Notes under the pieces: model-generated
The model's database searches: none
What the model was told of the DNA's origin: nothing
The model's input: only the letters and a program-made list of their open reading frames with translations
Shown: positions 40,352 to 50,099 of the stretch, one piece after another
How positions within the stretch are numbered: the stretch's first letter is position 1
Layout of the letters: each line of letters opens with the position of its first letter
Program-made: the position numbers and the translations under genes
NCBI GenBank assembly: GCA_903907925.1
Contig: CAIVQB010000085.1
Span: 1 to 64,000 of the forward strand
DNA length: 64,000 nucleotides
Source: an uncultured Verrucomicrobiota bacterium
Lineage (GTDB): Bacteria; Verrucomicrobiota; Verrucomicrobiia; Limisphaerales; UBA9464
Direction of reading: 5' to 3'

Positions 40352-41032
40352 GTGAAGCACAAAGGGAAGGCGCTCAACGCCGCAGCCGTCATTCTCGGCA
40401 AAGGACTCATGGCCGTCGTCCTCCTGGCCGGCGTTTCGGCGTTCCTATGGCCGAAGTCGCTGATCCTGGCCGCCGCCATTTGCGCGCTGGGCCTCGTCTT
40501 CTTCGCTTTCGTCCTCTGGTTCTTCCGTGACCCGGATCCCGTCGTTCCGCCCGATCCGAACCTCGTGGTCTCGCCGGCGCACGGCACGGTGGACGTGATC
40601 GATGAAACGACGGAACTGCACGTGATGGGCGGGCCTTGCCGGCGGGTTTCGGTCTTTCTTTCGGTGTTCAACGTCCACGTCCAGCAGGCACCGGTTTCCG
40701 GCCGGATCACCTACCTGAAACACACGCCCGGTCTTTTTCTCAACGCGCTGAAAACCGAATCGGCGGCGCACAACGAGAACGTGCTGATCGGGTTCGAAGT
40801 GACCGGGCGGACCGGGGTCCGGATCGGAGTCCGCCTGATCACCGGCCTGATTGCCCGCCGCATCATTCCCTGGGTCCGGATCGGTGAGACGCCGGCCATG
40901 GGCGAACGAATCTCCATGATCCAGTTCGGTTCCCGGGTGAACATTTACCTCCCCATCGGGTCTGAACTGAACGTGAAACTCGGTGATCGCGTGGTGGGTG
41001 GACAAACGGTGATCGGCCGGTTGACGTCATGA
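40352..41032 (+). CDS. psd: Phosphatidylserine decarboxylase
   Basis: FFRDPDPVVPPDPNLVVSPAHGTVDVI; IQFGSRVNIYLP; GTG start; next to pssA. Confidence 0.92.
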   Translation: MKHKGKALNAAAVILGKGLMAVVLLAGVSAFLWPKSLILAAAICALGLVFFAFVLWFFRDPDPVVPPDPNLVVSPAHGTVDVIDETTELHVMGGPCRRVSVFLSVFNVHVQQAPVSGRITYLKHTPGLFLNALKTESAAHNENVLIGFEVTGRTGVRIGVRLITGLIARRIIPWVRIGETPAMGERISMIQFGSRVNIYLPIGSELNVKLGDRVVGGQTVIGRLTS

Positions 41033-41946
41033 ATACTTCGACCCCGAACGATCCGCTGCCCGTCGCCAGACCGCCCGCTGAAGACACGGACGCACGGCTC
41101 AAGATCTACCTGCTCCCGAATCTGTTCACGGCGGGCAATCTGTTCTGCGGATTCCTCGCCCTGACCCGGATTGTCGAAGCCGTCCCGGAATCGCCCAACT
41201 TCAACGCGGTCATCCGCAACGCGCTGGCCTACATCCTCCTCGCCTGCATCCTCGATTTGCTCGACGGCCGGGTCGCGCGCATGGGCGGGTTCGAGTCACC
41301 GTTCGGCCGCGAGTTCGATTCGCTGGCGGACATCGTCAGTTTCGGCGTGGCACCGGCGTTTCTGGTACATCGGATCGTGCTGAAACCGGTGTTCATCAAC
41401 CACCCGGAGATCGGTTGGTTCATCGCCTCGCTGTACGTGATCTGCGGCGCGTTCCGACTGGCCCGCTTCAACTGCCTCGCCGCCCAGGCGGGAACCGGTG
41501 GCGGGAAATACTTCCTCGGATTTCCCATCCCCGCCGCCGCCGGAATGGTGGCGTCGCTGACCCTCTTCCTGCTCTGGTGGGACGAGAAACCGTTTCAAGA
41601 CGTCGAAGGCAGCCGGTGGCGATTCATCCTGCCGGTCATCTTGGTGTTCCTGTCGGCGATGATGGTCAGCGAAGTGAAGTATCCGACCTTCAAACGACTC
41701 GACTGGCGGACCCAGCGGCCGTTTGTGAAGACGCTCATCATCGTGCTGATCGTCGGCTTCCTGCTGTTGTTGTGGCAGAAGGTCCTGCCCGTCGCCGCGC
41801 CGCTCGGGTTCACCGCCTATCTGGTGTACGGATTCATCCGGCCCAGCATCTCGCGCCAGATGCAGCGGGAGATCGAGGTCGACGATGAACCGGACGACGA
41901 ACCCGAGCCGGGCACAACCACGCCCTCGGGTTCGCGGAATCTGTAG
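41029..41946 (+). CDS. pssA: CDP-diacylglycerol-serine O-phosphatidyltransferase
   Basis: LLPNLFTAGNLFCGF; DLLDGRVARMGGFESPFGREFDSLADIVSFGVAPAFL. Confidence 0.95.
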   Translation: MNTSTPNDPLPVARPPAEDTDARLKIYLLPNLFTAGNLFCGFLALTRIVEAVPESPNFNAVIRNALAYILLACILDLLDGRVARMGGFESPFGREFDSLADIVSFGVAPAFLVHRIVLKPVFINHPEIGWFIASLYVICGAFRLARFNCLAAQAGTGGGKYFLGFPIPAAAGMVASLTLFLLWWDEKPFQDVEGSRWRFILPVILVFLSAMMVSEVKYPTFKRLDWRTQRPFVKTLIIVLIVGFLLLLWQKVLPVAAPLGFTAYLVYGFIRPSISRQMQREIEVDDEPDDEPEPGTTTPSGSRNL

Positions 41947-41961
41947 CCCACAACGAGCCGG

Positions 41962-42624
41962 ATGATTGACTGGGGGGAAATCGCTCTCGCCGGAGGGCTG
42001 GGAATGCTGGCCGGGTTCATCACCTCGGCGCTGGGCGGTCCCATCAACGTCACCATCGTCAACGAAAGCGCACACAGCGGATTCATCCGCGCCTTCCTCA
42101 TCGCCGTCGGCGCCGTGGTGATGGAGACCATCTACTGCGGCATGGCGTTCGCCGGGTTCGCGTCTTTTTTTCAATCCCACACCGTTCAAGCGGCGATGCA
42201 GCTCGCCAGCTTCATCCTCGTGCTGTGGCTCGGCATCAAATACCTGCTGGCTGGCCACGTGCCCGGTGAGGAACGCGGACTCCAAATGGCCGAACGCCGG
42301 CTGCATCCCCATACCGCATTCTGGATCGGCTTCGTCCGGGTGCTGGCAAATCCGGGCGTGCTCCTACTGTGGCTGGGCATCACGGCAACGCTGCTCTCCC
42401 ACGGCGTCCTCGATCCTCACTGGCATTCCAAGGTCCCGTTTTGCGGCGGAGTCGCAGCCAGTGGGTTCATCTGGTTCGCCGGGGTCAGTTGGGGTGTTTC
42501 GCGCGGACACGGACGGTTCCCCGTGATCGTGCTGAAACGGATCTCCCAGTTCAGTGGAATCCTGCTGATCGTCACCGCAGTTATCCTCGGTGTTCGCCTG
42601 ATTCACCTTCTGGCCCGGCATTGA
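41962..42624 (+). CDS. LysE-type translocator family membrane protein
   Basis: GPINVTIVNESAHSGFIRAFLIAVGAVVMETIYCGMAF. Confidence 0.8.
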   Translation: MIDWGEIALAGGLGMLAGFITSALGGPINVTIVNESAHSGFIRAFLIAVGAVVMETIYCGMAFAGFASFFQSHTVQAAMQLASFILVLWLGIKYLLAGHVPGEERGLQMAERRLHPHTAFWIGFVRVLANPGVLLLWLGITATLLSHGVLDPHWHSKVPFCGGVAASGFIWFAGVSWGVSRGHGRFPVIVLKRISQFSGILLIVTAVILGVRLIHLLARH

Positions 42625-42841
42625 CCGGGCATCATTCCCGGCCGTCTCGGGTCCGCTCGCAGATTCTTTTGCACCGCAACCCACTGCGCTGCATGCGCTG
42701 ATCGACGACACCCTCCCCGCCCCAACGGCACATCGGTAACCGGATTGGGGTCGCGACCGTCATTACCGGTATCCTGGGTTCGACCGGATCGATCCGATCG
42801 GGACCGGACCACACGTACTCCAACACCTCACACTCGTGATC

Positions 42842-43357
42842 ATGAAGAACAACACTCTGTTGCGCGGAACGCTTGCCTTGCTAGCGGCAACCGCGCTGTA
42901 CCAAACCACCCCCGCCTTCGCCCAAGCTCCGGCCGGCGGCGGCGCTCCCGCTGCCGGCGGTCAGGGCGGCGGCCGACGCGGCGGTGGCGGTCCGATGGCC
43001 AACATGTCGGACGAACAACGGGAAGCCCTCCGCCAGATCGCCACCGACAACCGCGAACTCACCACCAAGCTGACCGAAGCCCGCAAGGAACTCGGCGGCG
43101 CCATTTACGCCGAGACGGTCAATGAAGGAACCATCCGCGAGAAGTCCGCAGCCGTCGCCAAGATCGAGGCCGATCTCGCGGTGGCCCGCGCCAAGGGATT
43201 CGCCAAGGTCCGCGACAAGTTCACTGCCGAGCAGATTGACGCCATGAAGAACATGCCCGGCGGCTTCGGCGGCCGTGGCGGTGGCGGCGGTGGAGCCGGC
43301 GGCGCGGGTGGCGGCGGAGCCAACCGTCGTCCTCCGGGCGGAGCGGCAGCGCAGTAA
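42842..43357 (+). CDS. Periplasmic Spy/CnrX-like helical protein with Gly-rich tail
   Basis: Signal peptide ending AFAQA; SDEQREALRQIATDNRELTTKLTEARKEL...; immediately upstream of an ECF sigma gene. Confidence 0.7.
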   Translation: MKNNTLLRGTLALLAATALYQTTPAFAQAPAGGGAPAAGGQGGGRRGGGGPMANMSDEQREALRQIATDNRELTTKLTEARKELGGAIYAETVNEGTIREKSAAVAKIEADLAVARAKGFAKVRDKFTAEQIDAMKNMPGGFGGRGGGGGGAGGAGGGGANRRPPGGAAAQ

Positions 43358-43407
43358 TCGCTGGTTTATCGTCCGGTCAATCCGACCGGATTCAGGTCAC
43401 CGGGCCA

Positions 43408-43440
43408 TCACGCATTGTCGTGGTGGCCCGTTGCCTTTGT
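43408..43440 (+). terminator. Terminator-like hairpin after the Spy-like gene
   Basis: CGGGCCATCACG-cattgt-CGTGGTGGCCCG-TTGCCTTTG. Confidence 0.6.
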
Positions 43441-43558
43441 TCAACCCCGTCCCCCCCATGCGGGCTGGTCCTGGGTTCCGATCCACCCGGCCTTTCCAAA
43501 TTCTCCGACAGCCGCGTAGACAAATTTCCCGGCAGGGTGCGTCCTCCAGACAACCTCC

Positions 43559-44068
43559 ATGCCATCCCGGGATCTCGAACAACTCTACGACCGCCACGCG
43601 GCAGCGTTGTTCGCCTTTCTGCTCAATCTGACTCGGGACGAGTCGGACACCCGGGACGCGCTCCAGGAATTATTCATCAAGATCGCCCGCCGGCCTGAAT
43701 TGATGGCCGACGTCCGCAGTGAGCGCGAATTCCTCCTGCGGCTGGCCCACAATCTGGCCATCGATCTCATCCGGCGTCGCGCCTCGCGCTCGCGTGCCCA
43801 GGAGGCGTTCGGTGAAGAACCGATGGCGGTGTTCGCGCCGGCGGCCGATCCCGACGAAGCCGCGTATCGAAAGGAACTCGCCGCGGCATTGGGCGAACTT
43901 CCACCCGACCAGCGGGCGGTGATCCATCTCAAGCTCTGGGAAGGACTCACGTTCGAAGCCATCGCCACCGCCCTGGAAATTCCGCTCAACACCGCGGCGA
44001 GCCGGTATCGCTACGGCCTAGACAAACTGCGCGGCCGGTTGCGTCCCCTTTACGACGATCTCCGCTGA
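43559..44068 (+). CDS. ECF RNA polymerase sigma factor
   Basis: LYDRHAAALFAFLLNLTRDESDTRDALQELFIKIAR; LPPDQRAVIHLKLWEGLTFEAIATALEIPLNTAASRYRYGLDKLR. Confidence 0.93.
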   Translation: MPSRDLEQLYDRHAAALFAFLLNLTRDESDTRDALQELFIKIARRPELMADVRSEREFLLRLAHNLAIDLIRRRASRSRAQEAFGEEPMAVFAPAADPDEAAYRKELAAALGELPPDQRAVIHLKLWEGLTFEAIATALEIPLNTAASRYRYGLDKLRGRLRPLYDDLR

Positions 44069-44112
44069 CCGGATATGAAATCTCGAATCTCCCCAATCCA
44101 CGCGCCGCACGA

Positions 44113-44280
44113 CCTTTGGAGTGCGGCGGGAAGCGCAGCGCCACGCCGCTTTGTAACCGCTGGCACGTTCGCTATGCCCCGGAGCCTCGCTGACGCGACG
44201 GTCGAGCGGTGCACCGGCGATTTTCCGCAACACCCGGACTCGATAGCGGTGTCGACGCTTCGCTCTGCCACCGCACTCCA
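44113..44280. repeat. Dispersed palindromic element family 1 (ECGG-type), copy 1
   Basis: cctttggagtgcggcgggaagcg...gcggtgtcgacgcttcgctctgccaccgcactcca; ends match 49909-50099. Confidence 0.85.
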
Positions 44281-44292
44281 TAAACAGACGCC

Positions 44293-44787
44293 ATGAATGA
44301 TGACTTCGAACAGCATCTGACCCGCACGCCTCTCCGGAGCCTGCCGCCGAAATGGCGTCAGGACATTCTCCACGCCGCCACCCAGGCCGCCGCGATTCCG
44401 ACATCCGAGATGCGTCGTCGACCCGCCGCGGCAAAACCGGCGGGATGGTGGAACACACTCTGGCTGCGGTTCCCGCTTCCCACAATGGGACTCGCCGCCG
44501 CCTGGGCAGTGGTCTTTCTCTCCGGAACACTGGACAGCGCGCTCAACGGCCGGTCGAAGAATTCAGGCGGCGGTGTTTCCCAGGAACAAATGGCCTGGGC
44601 GCGAGCCCAACGTTCCGAACTTTGGCTCCTCGCGGGATTCTCCGATACGACCGCCGTCCACTCCGAACCCAGTCCGGCAACACAACCGCCCCGTGCAGTC
44701 CAACGGCCTCGAAGCGACCGGAAACGTGACGACGACGATCGCTTTGGATTCCTACACGGGAACCAGTCGGAACTTGAGTCGGTTTGA
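44293..44787 (+). CDS. Single-TM protein, putative anti-sigma factor
   Basis: Downstream of ECF sigma gene; soluble N-terminus then LPTMGLAAAWAVVFLSGTL. Confidence 0.55.
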   Translation: MNDDFEQHLTRTPLRSLPPKWRQDILHAATQAAAIPTSEMRRRPAAAKPAGWWNTLWLRFPLPTMGLAAAWAVVFLSGTLDSALNGRSKNSGGGVSQEQMAWARAQRSELWLLAGFSDTTAVHSEPSPATQPPRAVQRPRSDRKRDDDDRFGFLHGNQSELESV

Positions 44788-44834
44788 TCGATCGCACCCT
44801 CTCACCCCTTTTTCAATTCCGCCCCATTCCCGCC

Positions 44835-46799
44835 ATGTCTCCCTCCGCCTACTACTGCTGGCTCTATGAGCGCCGCTTCACCTGGCTTGGCCTGCGACGC
44901 ATCCAACCGCGGCCCGACCAAAACTTTCCCGCAGTCATCGCGTTAGTCACTCCGCTGATCATTACCGGATTGGTCCTGCTCCCGGCAGCAGTGCTGTCCC
45001 TGTTTATGCGATCGACAACGGGACCGCTGCCGGACGTGTACTACAACATCCTCGGTGCCATCGGATTCACCTGCGGGGTGATTCACACTGGATTCGCCTG
45101 GCTGGTCTGGAACCAGCGCGCCGCAGGTCGACGAGCTTCCGGCACCACCACTCCCTCCGTTCGACCCGGAGGATTTGTCTGCTGGCTGGTAGGCCCGTTC
45201 TATCTGTTGGTGGTCAGTTTCATCACGCCGATCGCCCTGCTGATCGCAATCGAGAACGTTCGCGGGGCGCTGATGTGGAAACGCGTCCGAACGGAATTTC
45301 AGGCGAAGGGGGAACATCTCTTTCTGAGCGAGATCGTCCCGCCGCCGGTGCCCGACGCGCAGAATTTCGCCAGCATCCCGCTGTTCACCGACCTGTTCGC
45401 CTACGGACACCAGACCAACTGGGTCAGCGGCAAACCTGTCCTCACCCAGACTCAATGGGACAACACCAACGCGATGGCCCGGTTCACAGTGTTTGCACTG
45501 CCGGATAAGTATTTGCCCGAGCGCGAACGCGAACGCGGGAAGAATTCACAAGGCCCTCGCACCATCCCACTCTCCGAATGGGCGATCGCGTTCCGTACCG
45601 CCATTTCAAACCAGACCGCGAGACCATCCTCACTCAAAAAGAATTCCAACACAGTTCAACTTCCCACCTATCCTGCCGCGGCATCGGATGCGAGCGATGC
45701 GCAGGTGGTATTGACCGCGCTGTCGGTGGGCGACATGGAAATGACCTCCATTTGCGAGGCGAGTCACCGACCTTATACCCGGTTTCCGATCCATTGGGAG
45801 GACGGCTTTGCCACACTCCTGCCGCACTTGGCCAAGATGAAGGGATTGAGCCGATTTCTGGACATGCGCGTGGAAGCCAAGGTGGCCGCCGGGGATGTTT
45901 CAGGAGCGTTCGAGGATGCTCAGTGCGGCTTCCGAATCGTCAACGCGCTTCACTCGGAACCGTATCTCATTTCCCAACTGGTCCGGTTCGCCCAAGCCGC
46001 CATTGCTGGCCAGTCGGTTTGGCATGGAATTGCGCTCCATCGCTGGACCGATGCCCAACTTCAGGAATTCCAGCAGAACCTGATGCAAACGCACTATGTC
46101 GCGGACACCGGACACGCAATCGAGGGTGAACGCGCTGGATCCATGACCGTCATGGAACAATGGGCTGGAAATTCACGCCGGTTTCGTGAAGAGATGCGGA
46201 CTGTGGGCAGCCAGTCTGATACCGAGATTCCCCAGGGAATCGTGGCCAACTCCGCAGGTGGATCCATGATTCCCAGCGGATGGATTCGGCAGAACCAGGC
46301 GTCGATCGCCACCTACATGCAGTATCGAATCGACCAAGCCCGGACTTTGGTAGTCACCCCTCCGGCGTCGGGACTCGCCGCCGTTCTCAACCAGCCCAAT
46401 TCCGGCGTCGCAGGTGAATCGGCCTTAATCGCGTCTCCAACGACGCCCTACAACATTTTTGTGAAAATGCTGCTCCCGGCCTTCGACAAGGCAATCCTCA
46501 AGGGCATTCGCAGCGACGTCACCGCCCGGATGGCCGGCACCGGATGCGCGCTGGAACGCTATCGGATCCGGCACGGCGACTATCCGGCCACCCTCGCCGC
46601 GCTCGCCCCGGAATTTCTTCCTGATGCCCCGCGTGATCCGATGGACAATCAACCGTTGCGCTACGCCCGAACGTCCGACGGCCTCTTCCGTCTCTGGTCC
46701 ACCGGATCGGACGGAGTGGACGACGGTGGCAAGGCACGTCACTCCCAACCCAATCCCGAAGCCGGTGAAAAAGGCCTCGACTGGGTCTGGCCCTATTGA
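44835..46799 (+). CDS. Large membrane-associated hypothetical protein
   Basis: Multiple N-terminal TM helices; C-terminal RYRIRHGDYPATLAALAPEFLPDAPRDPMDNQPLRY; start trimmed to ATG at 44835. Confidence 0.7.
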   Translation: MSPSAYYCWLYERRFTWLGLRRIQPRPDQNFPAVIALVTPLIITGLVLLPAAVLSLFMRSTTGPLPDVYYNILGAIGFTCGVIHTGFAWLVWNQRAAGRRASGTTTPSVRPGGFVCWLVGPFYLLVVSFITPIALLIAIENVRGALMWKRVRTEFQAKGEHLFLSEIVPPPVPDAQNFASIPLFTDLFAYGHQTNWVSGKPVLTQTQWDNTNAMARFTVFALPDKYLPERERERGKNSQGPRTIPLSEWAIAFRTAISNQTARPSSLKKNSNTVQLPTYPAAASDASDAQVVLTALSVGDMEMTSICEASHRPYTRFPIHWEDGFATLLPHLAKMKGLSRFLDMRVEAKVAAGDVSGAFEDAQCGFRIVNALHSEPYLISQLVRFAQAAIAGQSVWHGIALHRWTDAQLQEFQQNLMQTHYVADTGHAIEGERAGSMTVMEQWAGNSRRFREEMRTVGSQSDTEIPQGIVANSAGGSMIPSGWIRQNQASIATYMQYRIDQARTLVVTPPASGLAAVLNQPNSGVAGESALIASPTTPYNIFVKMLLPAFDKAILKGIRSDVTARMAGTGCALERYRIRHGDYPATLAALAPEFLPDAPRDPMDNQPLRYARTSDGLFRLWSTGSDGVDDGGKARHSQPNPEAGEKGLDWVWPY

Positions 46800-47584
46800 C
46801 GACTCGACGAACCGTTGACGAAGCTTCCTCCGTGACAACTCTCGAATCCGTATTCCTGGGTGCTACCGAAACCCATTCGCCCGCCGAAATCCGCAAGGCG
46901 CTCGCCGCGGGGCTCGATCCACGAAAGCCCATCGGCGGACGAACGCCCGTGCAATGGATGCTGGAAATGTATTATCGGTCCGATCTGTTCCCGGAGTGCC
47001 TTCGGATCCTGCTGGATGCCGGCGGAACCCTTGAGGATCCGGTTCTCGCACCGGTGTTGTTGAACGATGTGGAGGGCCTGCGTCGCGCATTGGCGGCGGA
47101 CGCGGCGCTGATCCTTCACCGCACGAACCTCGTTTCGACGTTCACTCCACTGATCGGTGCCACCCTGCTTCACGTGGCGGCGGAGTATGGAAATCTGGCC
47201 GTCGCGCGGGAACTCATCACCGCGGGTGCCGATGTCAACGCCCGCGCCGACGTGGACGCCTTCGGATTGAACGGCCACACCCCGCTGTTTCACACTGTCA
47301 ATTCCAACGCCAACCGCTCGGAGCCGTTGATGCGCCTGCTCCTGGAATCCGGCGCGCGGGCCGACATCGCGCTTCAGGGAATCACCTGGGGCCAGGGTTT
47401 CGAATGGGAAACCACGGTGTTCGACGTGACGCCGATTTCCTACGCCCAACTTGGATTGCTGCCCCAATTCCAGCGAACCGAAAAAGACATCGACCACAAC
47501 ATCCGCCTGTTACTGAAGGCCGGCGTGCGTCCCGTGCCTCCGCTGCCCAACATTCCAAATCGGTATCTTCATCCGAGGAAGTAG
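46796..47584 (+). CDS. Ankyrin repeat-containing protein
   Basis: ATLLHVAAEYGNLAVARELITAGADVNARADVDAFGLNGHTPLFH; TTG (46796) or GTG (46832) start. Confidence 0.8.
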   Translation: MTTRRTVDEASSVTTLESVFLGATETHSPAEIRKALAAGLDPRKPIGGRTPVQWMLEMYYRSDLFPECLRILLDAGGTLEDPVLAPVLLNDVEGLRRALAADAALILHRTNLVSTFTPLIGATLLHVAAEYGNLAVARELITAGADVNARADVDAFGLNGHTPLFHTVNSNANRSEPLMRLLLESGARADIALQGITWGQGFEWETTVFDVTPISYAQLGLLPQFQRTEKDIDHNIRLLLKAGVRPVPPLPNIPNRYLHPRK

Positions 47585-47668
47585 ACGACAGCCGGCACCA
47601 CACATTCCGCAGGACGAAATAACAACAAAGGCGCGAAGGCTGGGAGAATTCCGAATCCGACTTGAAAC

Positions 47669-47845
47669 GCGGCGGAATACGAAGCGCCACGTCGCTTCCG
47701 GCTCGGAGGGCGTGGTTCCACCCGCGCCCCAATTCGTCGCGAAACCCGCGTCAGGATACCCGCATCTCACCGTCCACGAACAGCGGCCGACTTTCCCGCA
47801 ACAAAAACGCAGATGGGGCTCGGGTGGAACCGAGCCCTCAAAGGT
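47669..47845. repeat. Degenerate intergenic repeat composite
   Basis: cgcggcggaatacgaagcgccacgtcgctt resembles family 1; gagggcgtggttccacccgcgcccc and inverted ggggctcgggtggaaccgagccctc match the 55667 module. Confidence 0.65.
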
Positions 47846-47878
47846 TGGCGGTGTTCCTGCGGCGGCTCGATGTCTTGC

Positions 47879-49042
47879 TCAGCGCGTTCCTTCGAGGGTT
47901 TCCAGGACGCGATGCAGTTCGGCATCCGTATTGTAGTAGTGGGGACTCAACCGGATCCATTGGCGTCCATCGCGGGTGGTTCGCAATGAGGTGACAATGC
48001 CGGCTTCGCTCAGCGTCCGGTGCAGGGCGGCCATGTCACTTCCGGGCACGGCAAAGGTGGTGATGCCACCGGTGTTGTCGGGCGGCATTTCCGGTTGGAG
48101 CACTTCGCATCCCTTTTCCTGCAACGCGGCCACCAGCCAGGCCCGCTTGCGGCTCAGCTCCGCTGCGATGGATTCGATCCCCACTTCCTCCAACAGCGCG
48201 AACGCAGCCCGCAGTCCGGCAATCCCGAGCAGATTCTGAGTCCCGGCCTCGTACTTCCGGGCATCACCGCGGAACTGAAGATCGTCCTGAGTAAGAAACC
48301 CAGGAGAACGGACGTTGTGCCAGCCGTGGACGATCGGCTGCAGGCGGGCCTGCACTTCCTTTCGCACGTACAACACCCCGGCAGCGCAGGGTCCGAGCAG
48401 CCATTTGTGGGCATCCGCCGCGAGAAAATCGACGTGATCCACATAGGTCGGGAACGCGCCCAAGGTCTGGATCCCATCGATGCTGAGCAGGATCCCCCGC
48501 GAATGAAGCCATTTACCAAGGGCATCCACATTCACCCGCCATCCGGTGACAAAGTGGCAACTGGCCAGGGCGACCAGGCGGGTGTTCTCGTCCACCTGCC
48601 CCTGGACATCGATCAACCGGATCTTGCCGAGTTCGCGAACATTCAGCAGGCGCACTTCGACTCCCCGATCTGCCAGCGCCATCCACGGATACACGTTCGA
48701 GGGATAGTCATCGTGATAGACGAGGATGTTGTGCCCCTTCTTCCACGGCATTCCGCCCGCGATGTAGCTCAGGGCCACCGACGTCGGGCCGACAAACGCG
48801 ATCTCGTCCGACTGCGCATGAAGGGCCTCGGCGACAATCCGGCGGGTGTCGGAAAGGTACTGGGGCGGCAGCGACGCCTCCTGATCATCAACCATCGCTA
48901 CGAGCGCCCGGGCCTGCACCGCCTCGGCCACCCGACGCGGGAGTGGACACACCGAGGCATGGCCCAGATGGATCTTCGCAGCGGTCACCGGGAACTCGTG
49001 CCGGCGGAGTTCCTCGTTGGAGTGCAGTTCAGCAATCGTCAT
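47879..49042 (-). CDS. Class V aminotransferase (SufS/IscS/CsdA-like fold)
   Basis: LSIDGIQTLGAFPTYVDHVDFLAADAHKWLLGPCAAGVLYVRKE. Confidence 0.9.
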   Translation of the reverse strand: MTIAELHSNEELRRHEFPVTAAKIHLGHASVCPLPRRVAEAVQARALVAMVDDQEASLPPQYLSDTRRIVAEALHAQSDEIAFVGPTSVALSYIAGGMPWKKGHNILVYHDDYPSNVYPWMALADRGVEVRLLNVRELGKIRLIDVQGQVDENTRLVALASCHFVTGWRVNVDALGKWLHSRGILLSIDGIQTLGAFPTYVDHVDFLAADAHKWLLGPCAAGVLYVRKEVQARLQPIVHGWHNVRSPGFLTQDDLQFRGDARKYEAGTQNLLGIAGLRAAFALLEEVGIESIAAELSRKRAWLVAALQEKGCEVLQPEMPPDNTGGITTFAVPGSDMAALHRTLSEAGIVTSLRTTRDGRQWIRLSPHYYNTDAELHRVLETLEGTR

Positions 49043-49090
49043 TCCGGCCCACGCTAACCGAAAACCATCGGGGGTTCGAATGTCTTCTGC

Positions 49091-49816
49091 TCAGGAAACG
49101 GACGGCTTCGCCCGCTGACGGATGTTGAGCAACTCCACCCCGGCGGAGAACGCCATCGCGAAGTAGATGTAGCCCTTCGGCACGTGTTGATGCAGGCCTT
49201 CCGCGATCAGCATGGTCCCGATCAGGATCAGGAAGGCCAGGGCCAGCATCTTGATGGTGGGATGTCGCTCCACAAATCCGGCGATGGCATTCACGAACAC
49301 CAGCATGACGATCATGGCCATCACCACCGCGGCGATCATCACGCCGATCCGGTTCGACATGCCAACCGCGGTGATCACCGAGTCGAGCGAGAACACAATA
49401 TCGAGCAGGAGGATCTGGACCACCGCCGCCTGAAACGACGGAACCCGCGCGGGTCCGTCGGCGGAATGGCCGCCCTCGATTTTTTCATGGATCTCGCGGG
49501 TGCTCTTAAACACCAGAAACAGGCCGCCCGCCAGAAGGATCACGTCCTTGCCCGAGACCGACCAGGTGCGTCCGGCGAAATCGGCCGACCAAAAGGGGTG
49601 GTCCAGTCGCATCACCCACGCCAGCGAACACAGCAGCAGGATCCGGGTGACCAACGCCAGTGCCAGTCCGGTGCGCCGTGCCCGGTCCCGCTGGTCCGAC
49701 GGGAGCGTGTTGCTGAGAATCGAGATGAAGATCAGGTTGTCGATGCCGAGGACGATCTCCAGAAACGTCAGGGTCAGGAAACCGATCCACACATCCGGGT
49801 CCGTCAGCCAGTCCAT
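49091..49816 (-). CDS. TerC family integral membrane protein
   Basis: FLEIVLGIDNLIFISILSNTLP; ILLLDIVFSLDSVITAVGM. Confidence 0.94.
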   Translation of the reverse strand: MDWLTDPDVWIGFLTLTFLEIVLGIDNLIFISILSNTLPSDQRDRARRTGLALALVTRILLLCSLAWVMRLDHPFWSADFAGRTWSVSGKDVILLAGGLFLVFKSTREIHEKIEGGHSADGPARVPSFQAAVVQILLLDIVFSLDSVITAVGMSNRIGVMIAAVVMAMIVMLVFVNAIAGFVERHPTIKMLALAFLILIGTMLIAEGLHQHVPKGYIYFAMAFSAGVELLNIRQRAKPSVS

Positions 49817-49908
49817 AGTCCGCGGACGCTACACCGGAACCGCATTGTGGCCAATGGAAGCGGGATCGGGGATTTCCACGGAGGCCACACTCCGGACAAC
49901 GCCGCCCA

Positions 49909-50099
49909 ACCTTTGGAGTGCGGCGGGAAGCGGAGCGCCACGCCGCTTTGGAACCGGTGGCGCGAACACCGAGCGCCGGAGCCGCCGCCTGGCCGGACGG
50001 GTGGGAACTTGAACCAGGCGTGGTGAATGAATCCGCGGCTTGCGAATCGGAATCCCGCGGCACAGCGGTGTCGACGCTTCGCTTTGCCACCGCACTCCA
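49909..50099. repeat. Dispersed palindromic element family 1 (ECGG-type), copy 2
   Basis: Left ~52 bp and right 37 bp nearly identical to 44113-44280, middle unrelated. Confidence 0.85.

Noticed and set aside
44018-44530. 170-aa minus ORF containing MECGGRAKRRHRYRV
   Set aside because: Translation of the family-1 repeat, not a gene.
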